A stretch of DNA of 64,000 bases from Korobacter sp963758505 (GCA_963758505.1 CAVWVJ010000001.1:620001-684000), one strand, 5' to 3'; shown: positions 18,912 to 27,819, counted from the first letter of the stretch. Program-made: numbers and translations. The notes: generated by a model not told the origin, from the sequence alone.

Positions 18912-19748
18912 GTGACCCTTTACCGCGGCCGCATCGCCCCTTCTCCCACGGGCTACCTCCATCTCGGCCACGCGCGCACCTTCTGGACTGCCTATGAGCG
19001 CGCCCGCGACTATCAGGGCACGCTCGTCTTCCGTAATGAAGATCTCGACCCGCAGCGCTCGAAACTGGAATACACGGCGGCCATGCTGGAAGATCTGCGC
19101 TGGCTTGGCATTGCGTGGCAGGAGGGGCCGGATATCGGCGGTCCGCACGCGCCGTATGAGCAAAGCCGGCGGCGCGATCTGTACCTGCGCGATTGGAAAC
19201 AGCTCGTCGATCTCGGTTTCGTCTATCCCTGCACCTGTTCGCGACGGGAGTTGGCCGAGGTCGCGCAGGCACCGCACGAGGGCGACGAAGAGCCAATCTA
19301 TCCCGGGAGCTGCCGGCCCGCCGCAGGCACAAGATTTACCGCCAGCGATCCCAAGGGGGTGAACTGGCGCTTCCGGGTTCCTGACGGAGAAGCCGTCACG
19401 TTTACCGACGGAAACCTCGGCGCGCGCAGTTACGTGGCTGGGCGCGATTTTGGAGACTTCGTGGTCTGGCGGCGCGACGATGTGCCGGCGTACCAACTTG
19501 CCGTTGTCACCGACGATTGTGATATGGAAATCACCGAGGTGGTGCGCGGCGAGGACCTGCTGGTTTCGACTGCGCGGCAGATGCTGATTTTCCGCGCGCT
19601 GGGGCGAAGAATCCCTGCCTATTTTCACTGTCCCCTGCTGCGCAACTCGGCCGGAGAGCGCCTTGCCAAGCGGACCGACGCGCTGAGTCTTCGCGAACTG
19701 CGGAAAAAAGGCTACACCCCGGAACAGGTTCGAGGAATGTGGGCATAA
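18912..19748 (+). CDS. gluQ: Glutamyl-Q tRNA(Asp) synthetase
   Basis: A 278-aa truncated glutamyl-tRNA synthetase paralogue lacking the anticodon-binding domain. It attaches glutamate to the queuosine of tRNA(Asp). The HIGH-type motif is APSPTGYLHLGHA, zinc ligands occur in CTCSRREL and YPGSC, and the KMSKS position reads RLAKRTD. The length matches GluQ (YadB), not full GltX. It uses a GTG start at 18912. It follows feoA by 65 bases in the same direction. Confidence 0.93.
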   Translation: MTLYRGRIAPSPTGYLHLGHARTFWTAYERARDYQGTLVFRNEDLDPQRSKLEYTAAMLEDLRWLGIAWQEGPDIGGPHAPYEQSRRRDLYLRDWKQLVDLGFVYPCTCSRRELAEVAQAPHEGDEEPIYPGSCRPAAGTRFTASDPKGVNWRFRVPDGEAVTFTDGNLGARSYVAGRDFGDFVVWRRDDVPAYQLAVVTDDCDMEITEVVRGEDLLVSTARQMLIFRALGRRIPAYFHCPLLRNSAGERLAKRTDALSLRELRKKGYTPEQVRGMWA

Positions 19749-19838
19749 ACGCCTGCACATTACAACTTTCTCATTCTAAACACTAAAAGACGGCCCTTCT
19801 TCTGCCGATCAGGAGGAAGAGGCGCCTCCAGGCTAAGA

Positions 19839-19866
19839 ATCACAAGCGATTGTGATAAGCCTCACA
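19839..19866. promoter_or_regulatory. Overlapping CRP/FNR-type palindromes upstream of the carboxyltransferase locus
   Basis: Two palindromes share a half-site. ATCACAA-GCGA-TTGTGAT spans 19839-19856, and TGTGATAAGCCTCACA (a perfect TGTGA-N6-TCACA) spans 19851-19866. The second ends 75 bases before the 5S subunit ATG. Further half-sites follow in this gap. Confidence 0.65.
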
Positions 19867-19877
19867 GCCGTTTTCTT

Positions 19878-19903
19878 GTCACAGGCGTTCAATAGATTGT
19901 GAC
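19878..19903. promoter_or_regulatory. Third pair of half-sites upstream of the carboxyltransferase locus
   Basis: GTCACA (19878-19883) and TGTGAC (19898-19903) are inverted, 14 bases apart. Together with the box at 19839-19866, this 65-bp stretch holds five TGTGA/TCACA half-sites, more than chance would suggest, and ends 38 bases before the first gene. Confidence 0.45.
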
Positions 19904-19941
19904 GGCGGCTGCGAACCTCCGCCGGAGATTGGAATACGCGA

Positions 19942-21453
19942 ATGGGACGAATTATCGAAGTCACCGACCTTATCCTTCGAGACGCACACCAGAGCCTCAT
20001 GGCCACGCGCATGGCGATGGAGGACATGGTTCCCGCCTGCGAAGACCTGGATAACGCGGGATATTGGTCGCTGGAGTGTTGGGGCGGAGCCACCTTCGAC
20101 TCCTGCATACGCTTCCTGAATGAAGACCCCTGGGAGCGGCTGCGGCAGTTCAAGAAGCTGCTGCCCAAAACCCCGCTGCAGATGTTGCTGCGGGGCCAGA
20201 ACCTGCTGGGCTACCGGCATTATGAAGACTCCGTGGTGGAGCGCTTCGTGGCCAAAGCGGCCGAGAACGGCATGGATGTCTTCCGCGTCTTCGACGCGCT
20301 CAACGACATCCGCAACCTGCAGACCTCGATCAGGGCAGTCAAGAAATCGGGCAAGCACGCGCAGGGCACCATCAGTTACACCATCAGCCCAGTGCACACG
20401 ATCCCGGCCTTCGTGGAGATGGCGAAGCAGTTGGTCGGGATGGGCTGCGATTCGATTTGCATAAAAGATATGGCTGGCCTGTTGAAGCCGCAACCGGCCT
20501 ACGACCTGGTCAAAGGGATTAAAGAAGCCTGCGGCACCCAGACCCTGGTCCACGTGCACTGTCATGCGACCACCGGCGTGACCCTGGTGAGCCTGATGAA
20601 GGCGGTCGAGGCGGGCTGCGACATCGTCGATACGGCGATCAGCGCGATGTGTCTTGGCCCGGGCCATAACCCGACCGAGAGCTTCGTCGAGATGCTGGAA
20701 GGCACGGGCTACGAGACGCGGCTGGACATGGGCCGCATCCTCAAAGCGCGTCGCTACTTCGAGACCGTACGGCCGCGCTACAAGGAGTTCCTCAGCGATA
20801 TCACGGGGGTGGAAACCGAGATCTTCAAGAGCCAGATCCCCGGCGGCATGATCAGCAACATGGAGAGCCAGTTGAAGGGCCAGGGCGCCGGCGACCGGCT
20901 GCAGGAAGTCCTGCTCGAGGTCCCGAACGTCCGTAAAGATTCCGGCTATCCACCTCTGGTTACGCCCTCCAGCCAGATCGTAGGCACCCAGGCGGTCTTC
21001 AACGTGATCATGGGCAAGTACAAGGTGATGACGGGCGAGTTCGCCGACCTGATGCTGGGCTACTACGGCAGCACCCTTGGACCGAAGGAGCCGGAGGTGC
21101 TGGCCAAGGCCGAACAGCACGCCAAGAAGAAGGCGATCACCTGCCGTCCCGCGGACTTGCTGCTGCCCGAGTGGGAGAAGCTGCGGGGCGATGCGCTGGC
21201 CCTGAAAGGCTGCAACGGCAGCGACGAAGATGTACTGACCTTCGCCATGTTCCCGCAGGTAGCGCCAAAGTTCTTCGGCACCCGCGAACAGGGGCCGAAA
21301 AACCTCGGCAAGGCGCCGGTCAAAGAGGCTAAGGGTGCGCCGCCGGCGGCAACCCCGCAAAAGCCTGCGAACCAGTTGACGGGCGCGGTGAATTACGTGA
21401 TTACCCTCGACGGGAAAACCCATACTGTCGCCGTAGCGCCGGCTGGGAAGTGA
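19942..21453 (+). CDS. Carboxyltransferase 5S-type subunit (pyruvate/oxaloacetate half-reaction)
   Basis: A 503-aa protein of the family of transcarboxylase 5S, pyruvate carboxylase subunit B and oxaloacetate decarboxylase alpha. It moves CO2 between biotin and pyruvate/oxaloacetate. The N-terminus IIEVTDLILRDAHQSLMATR is the conserved RDxxQS start. FRVFDALND and ICIKDMAGLLKP (metal-binding carbamylated Lys region) and the metal-binding HVHCHATTG follow. The C-terminus has a conserved carboxylase domain and an Ala/Pro/Lys-rich stretch (about 440-480) ending in a short beta segment NYVITLDGKTHTV. It has no biotin motif, since a separate carrier is encoded at 23606. It is the first gene of the locus. 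Confidence 0.92.
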   Translation: MGRIIEVTDLILRDAHQSLMATRMAMEDMVPACEDLDNAGYWSLECWGGATFDSCIRFLNEDPWERLRQFKKLLPKTPLQMLLRGQNLLGYRHYEDSVVERFVAKAAENGMDVFRVFDALNDIRNLQTSIRAVKKSGKHAQGTISYTISPVHTIPAFVEMAKQLVGMGCDSICIKDMAGLLKPQPAYDLVKGIKEACGTQTLVHVHCHATTGVTLVSLMKAVEAGCDIVDTAISAMCLGPGHNPTESFVEMLEGTGYETRLDMGRILKARRYFETVRPRYKEFLSDITGVETEIFKSQIPGGMISNMESQLKGQGAGDRLQEVLLEVPNVRKDSGYPPLVTPSSQIVGTQAVFNVIMGKYKVMTGEFADLMLGYYGSTLGPKEPEVLAKAEQHAKKKAITCRPADLLLPEWEKLRGDALALKGCNGSDEDVLTFAMFPQVAPKFFGTREQGPKNLGKAPVKEAKGAPPAATPQKPANQLTGAVNYVITLDGKTHTVAVAPAGK

Positions 21454-21537
21454 GGTTTCGCGTGTCGCGAACCTGCGGCACGCTTGGACGGTGGCGCAAC
21501 CAGACGGAGGCGCCCCGCATGAGGAGTGGAGAGCCGA

Positions 21538-23124
21538 ATGGCTACCGTAGAAGCACCAGAGAAGGTCGAAACCAAGGCAAGCGGGATGGAGCAGAAGATC
21601 CAGGAACTCGCCGCGAAGCGCGCCCAAGTGATGCTGGGCGGGGGCGAAGACAAGATCGCGAAGCAACACGAAGCCGGCAAGTTGACGGCGCGCGAACGCA
21701 TCGACCGTCTGGCCGATCCGGGATCGTTCCAGGAGATCGGCGCCTTCGCGAAGCATCATGCCGCATTGTTTGGCATGGCGAAAAAGGACATTGCGGCCGA
21801 TGGCGTGGTCACCGGCGTAGGCACGATCGATGGGAAGCTCGTGCATCTTGCCAGCCAGGACTTCACCGCCTTGGGCGGGGCGGTGGGCGAAGTGCATGCC
21901 GACAAGATCGTCGAGATGATGAGCCTCTCGCTGAAAACCGGTTCGCCGTTCGTCATCATCAACGACTCCGGCGGGGCGCGCATTCAGGAAGGCATCGACG
22001 CGCTGGCGGGCTACGGCCGTATCTTCTACAACAACGTGATGTTGTCGGGTACGGTGCCGCAGATTTCGCTGATCTGCGGACCGTGCGCGGGCGGCGCGGT
22101 GTATAGCCCGGCGCTGACCGATTTCATCATCCAGACCAAGCAGGCACAGATGTTCATCACCGGACCGTCGGTGATCAAGCAGGTGACCGGCGAGGTGGTC
22201 ACGCCCGATCAACTGGGCGGCGCGGCGGCGCACATGACGCAGTCGGGCAACGTGCATTTCGTGGCAGAGAACGATGAGGACGCCATCTACATCACCCGGC
22301 GGCTTTTGAGCTTCCTGCCCTCGAACAACCTGGAAGATCCGCCGCGTCTGGAGTTCGATGAGGTGCTCGATCCGGATCCGCAAATGAATTCGATCATCCC
22401 CGACGATCCCAAGCAGGCCTACGACGTGCGCCAGGTGATCGCGCGACTGGTGGATCGCGGCGACCTGCTGGAGATCCAGTCGGGCTACGCGCAAAACATT
22501 GTGATCGGTCTCGCCCGCATCCAGGGGCGTACCGTGGGCATCATCGCGAACCAGCCATGCGTGATGGCAGGAGTGCTCGACATCAACGCCAGCGACAAGG
22601 CGGCGCGCTTCATCCGCTTCTGCAACGCCTTCAATATTCCGCTGCTGACCCTGGCCGATGTCCCGGGCTTTCTGCCGGGAGTGGCGCAGGAGTACGGCGG
22701 GATCATCCGGCACGGGGCGAAGATGCTCTTCGCCTACTCGGCCGCCACGGTTCCAAAGATCACGGTGGTATTGCGCAAGGCTTACGGCGGCGCGTATCTC
22801 GCGATGTGCAGCCGGGATCTCGGGGCGGACCGCGTGATCGCGTGGCCGACCGCCGAAATCGCCGTAATGGGCGCGGAAGGTGCGGCGGAGATCGTCTTCC
22901 GCAAGGAAATCAATGAGGCTACCGACAAGTCCGCCAAGCGCAAAGAGCTGATCGAGAAATATCGCAGCGCCTTCGCGACTCCCTATGTTTCGGCGGCCCG
23001 GCGGCTGGTGGATGACATTATCGAACCGGCGGAGACGCGTCGATACCTGGCGATGGCGCTCGACGCGCTGCACGCCAAGCGCGAACTGCGTCCGCCGAAG
23101 AAGCATGGACTGATGCCGCTTTAA
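21538..23124 (+). CDS. Acyl-CoA carboxyltransferase 12S / MmdA / PccB-type subunit
   Basis: A 528-aa carboxyltransferase that would handle propionyl-CoA/methylmalonyl-CoA. Family features are KLTARERIDRLADPGSF at the N-terminus, INDSGGARIQEG and GPCAGGAVYSPA (the oxyanion hole of the first crotonase-like half), and DVPGFLPGVAQEYGG and RKAYGGAYLAMCSRD (the second half). The length matches MmdA/PccB. A GTG at 21526 is in frame, but the ATG at 21538 has GGAGAG just upstream. It follows the 5S subunit by 84 bases and precedes the small companion and the biotin carrier. Together with the 5S protein this suggests methylmalonyl-CoA:pyruvate carboxyl transfer. Confidence 0.94.
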   Translation: MATVEAPEKVETKASGMEQKIQELAAKRAQVMLGGGEDKIAKQHEAGKLTARERIDRLADPGSFQEIGAFAKHHAALFGMAKKDIAADGVVTGVGTIDGKLVHLASQDFTALGGAVGEVHADKIVEMMSLSLKTGSPFVIINDSGGARIQEGIDALAGYGRIFYNNVMLSGTVPQISLICGPCAGGAVYSPALTDFIIQTKQAQMFITGPSVIKQVTGEVVTPDQLGGAAAHMTQSGNVHFVAENDEDAIYITRRLLSFLPSNNLEDPPRLEFDEVLDPDPQMNSIIPDDPKQAYDVRQVIARLVDRGDLLEIQSGYAQNIVIGLARIQGRTVGIIANQPCVMAGVLDINASDKAARFIRFCNAFNIPLLTLADVPGFLPGVAQEYGGIIRHGAKMLFAYSAATVPKITVVLRKAYGGAYLAMCSRDLGADRVIAWPTAEIAVMGAEGAAEIVFRKEINEATDKSAKRKELIEKYRSAFATPYVSAARRLVDDIIEPAETRRYLAMALDALHAKRELRPPKKHGLMPL

Positions 23125-23140
23125 AGGACTGGAATTCGGA

Positions 23141-23545
23141 ATGAGAAACGCTCAAATTGAAATTGCGGATATCGCCGGGCAGGTCGACGGATTGCGGCAG
23201 GCGCTCGAGATGCAGATGGCCGAGCTGCGCGCGAAGCAAACCGAGCTCGCCGAGCAGATCAAAGGGGTGCAGCACTCCGTGGCGGCGCTGGAGTTAAAGC
23301 AGCCGTCACCGTCACCCCCGGCGACAACGGTCGAAGCCGCGAAGCCTGCGCTCAGGGTCGAGCCAAAGCCCCCGGAAGGCATCCCGGAAGAGATCATGCT
23401 GGTGATTGCGGCGGCGGTAGCGGCCTTTGTTGGGAAATCGGCGCGAGTGCGTTCGGCGCACTACGTGCATGAGGGCATGAGTTCCTGGGCGCAACAGGGA
23501 CGCGTCTTCGTGCAAGCGTCGCATAACCTTGCTCATCACGGATGA
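23141..23545 (+). CDS. Small coiled-coil companion of the carboxyltransferase
   Basis: A 134-aa protein with two parts. Residues 1-55 are predicted coiled coil (VDGLRQALEMQMAELRAKQT). A Pro/Ala-rich linker is followed by a C-terminal piece EEIMLVIAAAVAAFVGKSAR and ending SWAQQGRVFVQASHNL. That piece resembles the short tails found in small (delta/OadG-like) subunits of biotin-dependent decarboxylases (VIAAAVAA...R...WAxxGR). The hydrophobic stretch is short and Ala-rich, so a true membrane anchor is doubtful. The position between the 12S and biotin carrier genes, 16 bases after the former, suggests an assembly or scaffolding subunit. The biochemical role is inferred from context only. Confidence 0.7.
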   Translation: MRNAQIEIADIAGQVDGLRQALEMQMAELRAKQTELAEQIKGVQHSVAALELKQPSPSPPATTVEAAKPALRVEPKPPEGIPEEIMLVIAAAVAAFVGKSARVRSAHYVHEGMSSWAQQGRVFVQASHNLAHHG

Positions 23546-23605
23546 AAAACCCCGGCGCCCGCGTCGAGGCGCGCCGGGACGGACGAGAAGAATCCAGGAG
23601 CCCTT

Positions 23606-24013
23606 GTGAAGCTCAATGTGACAGTAGACGGTAAGACGTACGAAGTGGATGTGGAAGTACAGGATGAAGAACACGGACGCTCCCTCGGCGGGTATATCCC
23701 TCCGCACCCGCCGAGCAGCTCCGTGATCATGCCCTCAGCGCCGGTGGCAGCGCCTGCAGGCGGGCGCGTTCCGGCGGCGGGGGAAGGGAACGTGAATGAG
23801 GCGAAGGTGTGCCGCAGCCCGATTGCCGGCATCGTGATCAAGATCAACGCCCAAGTCGGGCAGCAGTTACAGGCCAACGACCTGCTGCTGGTGCTGGAAG
23901 CCATGAAGATGGAGACGAACGTCACCGCACCGATCGCCGGAAAGGTGAAGACGATCCACATCAATCCCGGCGAGGGTGTGCAGGTGGGACAGTTGCTGGT
24001 GGAGTTCGAGTAG
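23606..24013 (+). CDS. Biotin carboxyl carrier protein (1.3S-type)
   Basis: A 135-aa carrier. The N-terminus (MKLNVTVDGKTYEVDVEVQD) is the type found in oxaloacetate/methylmalonyl-CoA decarboxylase and transcarboxylase carriers. An Ala/Pro-rich linker (residues 38-65) precedes the biotinyl domain, where EAMKMET carries the target Lys. The terminal PGEGVQVGQLLVEFE completes the barrel. Biotin attached here would swing between the 5S and 12S subunits. It starts with GTG at 23606. A GC-rich hairpin (23551-23578) lies between it and the previous gene. Confidence 0.93.
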   Translation: MKLNVTVDGKTYEVDVEVQDEEHGRSLGGYIPPHPPSSSVIMPSAPVAAPAGGRVPAAGEGNVNEAKVCRSPIAGIVIKINAQVGQQLQANDLLLVLEAMKMETNVTAPIAGKVKTIHINPGEGVQVGQLLVEFE

Positions 24014-24130
24014 CGGCGGTTGCCGGTTAGCAATTGTCTGCCGGCATCGCTCCGGGTTGGCCTCGACAGAGCGTCCGCCCCAGCCACCGACGCACCCAAC
24101 AGCCAAGAGCCAAGAGGCGAGGAGAGAACC

Positions 24131-24619
24131 ATGGAATCCGTTGTAGCGCCGCAAGCGGCGCAGTCAGAGCTGGCGAATGTTCCGGGCGTCCAGTTTGTCG
24201 ATCACGTTGCGATTGCCGTGAAACAGGGCGATCTCGAAAGCCAGGTCGCGGCTTACAAGCTGCTCGGCTTCACCGAAGTTCATCGCGAAGATGTGCTCGG
24301 CACCGATCAAGTGAGGGAAGTACTGCTGCGCATCGGCGATGGCCCGAACTTGATTCAACTTCTGGAACCCCTCAACGTCGGGTCTCCGGTGCAGAAGCTG
24401 ATCGACAAGAACGGCGGACGCGGCGGCTTCGCGCACGTGGCCTTCCGGGTACGTAACGCGAAAGAAGCCTTCGATGCGATGACGAACCAGGGATTTCACA
24501 TCATCGACAAAGCCCCACGCAAAGGCTCGCGCGGCACCACGGTGTTCTTCGTGCATCCGAAGTCTCTCGACAGCGCACCTTTCGGATTCCTGATCGAGAT
24601 CGTGGAAGAGCCGGCATAG
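24131..24619 (+). CDS. mce: Methylmalonyl-CoA epimerase
   Basis: A 162-aa VOC-superfamily epimerase that interconverts (R)- and (S)-methylmalonyl-CoA. It shows the metal-ligand strand VDHVAIAV, an EVHREDVLGTDQVREVLL segment, GGRGGFAHVAFRV and the C-terminal ligand region FGFLIEIVEE. The 15-20 residue extension before VQFVDHVAIAV is slightly longer than usual. GGAG lies before the ATG at 24131; the frame is open upstream but carries no family sequence. As the last gene of the locus it links the carboxyltransferase product to methylmalonyl-CoA mutase, which is not in this window. Confidence 0.9.
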   Translation: MESVVAPQAAQSELANVPGVQFVDHVAIAVKQGDLESQVAAYKLLGFTEVHREDVLGTDQVREVLLRIGDGPNLIQLLEPLNVGSPVQKLIDKNGGRGGFAHVAFRVRNAKEAFDAMTNQGFHIIDKAPRKGSRGTTVFFVHPKSLDSAPFGFLIEIVEEPA

Positions 24620-24640
24620 CCTTTCTAGCGCACAAAGAGT

Positions 24641-24680
24641 AAGCCCCATACATTCGCTCAGAATGGATGGGGCTTTTTGT
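24641..24680 (+). terminator. Terminator closing the carboxyltransferase locus
   Basis: Arms AAGCCCCAT (24641-24649) and ATGGGGCTT (24667-24675) with a 17-nt loop, followed by TTT and a T-rich run. It lies 21 bases after the epimerase stop. The A-rich left side could let it also act on the minus strand for the convergent gene ending at 24700. Confidence 0.85.
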
Positions 24681-24699
24681 TTTGTCGTTTAATCGTTGA

Positions 24700-27600
24700 C
24701 TATTGTTTTCTCCAATTCGCTTCCGTCAGGACGGTCAGTGGAGGCAGGCTGGCTTTTTGCAGAGCAGAGTTGGCGCCGGAGACGTCGGTTGTCTTAAGGC
24801 CGTCGAACTTCTTGCCTACATCTTCCAGTTGCGAATTGAGCAGAACCATGCGGTCCAACTGCTGCTGCGTGGGCTTGCCTTCGTAACCGTTCACGCCGCC
24901 GTATAACTCGCCGATGTACTCGCGCAGTTTGCGTTCGCCGGTAATACCACCGCCTTCTTTCACCGAGACCAGGGTTGCGCGGAAGGTTTCGATCTTCTGC
25001 ACGAGATCGTTCATTTGCTTTTTCAGGTCCGCATCCGACGTTTTTGCGGCACGGTCTTTCGCCTGGTCCCGAATGCCGGTCATCGCGGCGACGAGATAGG
25101 CAAGCCGTTCCTGCATGGCATAGAGCTTCATGACGGTCTGACGCTGCAGAGTGCGATCGGCGGGCGTACTCTTGGCGCGCGCATCGGTCGTAACCTTGAT
25201 GGTAGAGGTCAGGGTTTCCTTACCGGCAGTCAGCTTCACGGTGTACGTGCCTTCCGGCAAGGTTGGACCGAAGAACGCGAAAGGCTGTTCGACGAGCGAC
25301 GCCGCAGGTGGAACCTTCGGCGGCGGTTCTCGCAGGGGCAATTCGACGCGCACCACGCCACGCCGCTTATCGCCGGGAGCGGAGGCGGCAAGTTTGCCGG
25401 AGGCGTCGAATAACTCCACCTTCAACTCGCCGAAGATGTGCCGTTTCTTCTGGTAATAGGTGACGATCACGTTCTCCGGCAAGGGCGTGCCGCGGAACTC
25501 GGCGTCGCCTTCCGCACGCTGTTCCACCGCGGGCAATTGAAGCACGGATGGCCGCGACGGCAACATGGCGACATCCTTGTTGAGAATGTCGGACGTGAGC
25601 GCGCGGATCGGGGTGACATCGTCGATCACGTAGAGCGAGCGACCGTGGGTGGCGATGATGACATCGTTCTCACGGGGATGAATGTAAATATCCCGCACGG
25701 GCACGCGCGGAATTCTTCCGTTGAACTCGGCCCAGTCCGCTCCGCCATCGATGCTGATGTACAGGCCATTTTCCGTGCCTACCCAAAGCAGCTTGGGATT
25801 GACGAGGTCTTCGCGGATCACATGCGCGAAGCTCTTGAAGGCCGGGCTGGTGAGTTGCGTCCATGTCTTGCCGAAGTCCGTGGTCTTGTACACGTAGGTC
25901 TTCATGTCGCCATGGGCGTGGCCGTCGAAGGTCGCATAGGCTGTGCCGGGCTCGAAGTGGCTGGCCTCGATGGTAGAAACCCAGGTGTTCGGAGGCAGGC
26001 CGGAGACATTCTTGGTGAGATCCGTCCAGCTCTTCCCGCCGTTCTGCGTGAGCTGCACGTTGCCGTCGTCGGTCCCGGCCCAGATGACCTGCGCATTTTT
26101 CGGCGACTCGGAGATGGTGTAGATCGTCTCGTATTTTTCCGCGTCGGAGTTATCGAGCGTCAGTCCGCCCGATTCCGACTGCTTGAGCCATGCGGGATTG
26201 TTGGTAGTGAGATCGGGAGAGATTTTTTCCCACGACTCGCCGTGATCTTTCGACCGGAAAAGGAATTGGCAGCCGATGTACAAGGCCTTCGAGGAGGCCC
26301 CGATGTGGATCGGAGTATTCCAATTGCACCGGAAGTCGGGATCGCCGGTTTTCGCGAGGGGATACACTTCCTTGATTTCGCCGGTGCTGCGACGCACGCG
26401 CAGCATGCGTCCGCCCTGGTATTCGCTGTAGATCAGGTCATTGTCGGCAGGATCGGCGAACGACCAGAAGCCGTCTCCGTATCCGATGTTTTTCCAGTGG
26501 CGATTGAAGACGCCGTCGGAATAGGTGTTCGGACCCATCCAGGTGCCGTTGTCCTGCAGGCCTCCGTAGACGTAATAGGGGCGCTGCATGTCGGCGCTCA
26601 CGTGGTAGTACTGGCCGATGGGGAACGAGTTGAGGAAGCGCCAGTGCGCGCCGCGATCCAGGCTCTCATACAGTCCGCCGTCGTCGCCGGTGAGCAGGTG
26701 GTCGGAGTTGTTGGGATCGATCCACAGGGCGTGATAGTCGCCGTGCACGCCGCCTCCGGCGCCTTCCTGGCCGATCTCGGAGAAGCTCTTGCCGCCGTCG
26801 TCGCTGACGGTAAGCGCGAAGCCCGGCTTATAGACGCGATCCCCGTTGTTCGGATCGGAAACCAGCAACGCGAAATAAAACGGACGCCCGATCATATTGA
26901 AGCTGTCGTTGGCGTAGCTCCAGGTCGCGCCGCTGTCGTCGGAGCGATAGAGCGCGCTCTTCTTCGCTTCCACGACGGCCCAGACACGTTTGGGGTTGGC
27001 AGGCGTGGTGGCGAGAGCGATGCGGCCGAGATCGCCTTCGGGCAAGCCCGTCCGGGTCGGCTTCCAGGTCGCGCCGCCATCGGTGCTCTTGAAGATGCCG
27101 CCGGTCGAACCGCCGGAGTTGAAGCTGTACGGATAGCGGCGGAAGGGCCAGAGCGACGCATAGAGCGTGTTCGGATCGGCGGGATCGAAGGCCACATCGC
27201 CGCATCCGGTCTTGGCGTCGGCGTGCAGCACGTTGGTCCAGCTCTTACCGCCGTCGGTGGTTTTGTAAAGTCCGCGCTCGTTGTTGTCGTTCCATGCGTG
27301 GCCGAGGGCGCAGACATAGACGGTGTTGCCATCCTTAGGATGAATGAGTACGCGCGAGATATGTTCGCTGTCGGCAAGGCCAACTTTGGTCCAGTTATCG
27401 CCGCCGTCGGTGCTTTTATAGACGCCGTCGCCGACGGATACACTGTTGCGCATCCAGCTTTCGCCGGTGCCGATCCAGAGGATCTTTGGGTTCTGGGGAT
27501 CGATGGCGATGGCGCCGATGGAGGGGCTGTTCATCTTGTCGAAGATGGGCTTGAAGGTGATGCCGCCGTCGTCCGACTTGAAGATGCCGCCGGCCGCAGC

Positions 27601-27819
27601 ACCGACATAGATGGTCAGACGCTTGCCGGGGACTGCGGCCAGCGCGGAGATGCGGCCGCCCATGACGGCGGGGCCGATAGAACGGGCAGTATAGCCTGCA
27701 AAGGTGTCGTTATCGATCTGGGCCGGCGCCGCGGCAGGGGTGGCTTGCGATCCACCGAGGCTAACCAGGCAAAAGATTGCAGAAAGCACCACGATGAAAG
27801 GCCGTTTCCGACGCAGCAT
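24700..27819 (-). CDS. Exported VPS10/sortilin-like BNR-repeat protein
   Basis: A protein of 1039 aa with a signal peptide (MLRRKRPFIVVLSAIFCLVS). Two beta-propellers follow, built of BNR/Asp-box repeats. At least eight SxDxGxxW-type boxes are visible (KSDDGGITF, KSTDGGDNW, KTTDGGKSW, KSTDGGATW, YRSDDSGATW, KTTDFGKTW, SIDGGADW and others). A C-terminal domain of about 250 aa contains PLREPPPKVPPA and helical segments. Such proteins are annotated as glycosyl hydrolase/sortilin-like in Acidobacteriota and Bacteroidota, but catalytic activity has not been shown and substrate cannot be inferred. The start at 27819 has GAGGAG upstream and skips a 14-codon extension. Confidence 0.88.
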   Translation of the reverse strand: MLRRKRPFIVVLSAIFCLVSLGGSQATPAAAPAQIDNDTFAGYTARSIGPAVMGGRISALAAVPGKRLTIYVGAAAGGIFKSDDGGITFKPIFDKMNSPSIGAIAIDPQNPKILWIGTGESWMRNSVSVGDGVYKSTDGGDNWTKVGLADSEHISRVLIHPKDGNTVYVCALGHAWNDNNERGLYKTTDGGKSWTNVLHADAKTGCGDVAFDPADPNTLYASLWPFRRYPYSFNSGGSTGGIFKSTDGGATWKPTRTGLPEGDLGRIALATTPANPKRVWAVVEAKKSALYRSDDSGATWSYANDSFNMIGRPFYFALLVSDPNNGDRVYKPGFALTVSDDGGKSFSEIGQEGAGGGVHGDYHALWIDPNNSDHLLTGDDGGLYESLDRGAHWRFLNSFPIGQYYHVSADMQRPYYVYGGLQDNGTWMGPNTYSDGVFNRHWKNIGYGDGFWSFADPADNDLIYSEYQGGRMLRVRRSTGEIKEVYPLAKTGDPDFRCNWNTPIHIGASSKALYIGCQFLFRSKDHGESWEKISPDLTTNNPAWLKQSESGGLTLDNSDAEKYETIYTISESPKNAQVIWAGTDDGNVQLTQNGGKSWTDLTKNVSGLPPNTWVSTIEASHFEPGTAYATFDGHAHGDMKTYVYKTTDFGKTWTQLTSPAFKSFAHVIREDLVNPKLLWVGTENGLYISIDGGADWAEFNGRIPRVPVRDIYIHPRENDVIIATHGRSLYVIDDVTPIRALTSDILNKDVAMLPSRPSVLQLPAVEQRAEGDAEFRGTPLPENVIVTYYQKKRHIFGELKVELFDASGKLAASAPGDKRRGVVRVELPLREPPPKVPPAASLVEQPFAFFGPTLPEGTYTVKLTAGKETLTSTIKVTTDARAKSTPADRTLQRQTVMKLYAMQERLAYLVAAMTGIRDQAKDRAAKTSDADLKKQMNDLVQKIETFRATLVSVKEGGGITGERKLREYIGELYGGVNGYEGKPTQQQLDRMVLLNSQLEDVGKKFDGLKTTDVSGANSALQKASLPPLTVLTEANWRKQ

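Noticed and set aside
19879..23106. Very long open frame antisense to the carboxyltransferase genes
   Set aside because: It covers three well-recognised genes on the other strand; His/Arg/Asp-rich translation without any domain is the usual shadow in GC-rich DNA.
23551..23578. Hairpin between the companion and biotin carrier genes as a terminator
   Set aside because: The 8-bp GC stem has no T-tract on the plus strand; the T-run lies on the minus side, where no gene ends. The locus is probably continuous.
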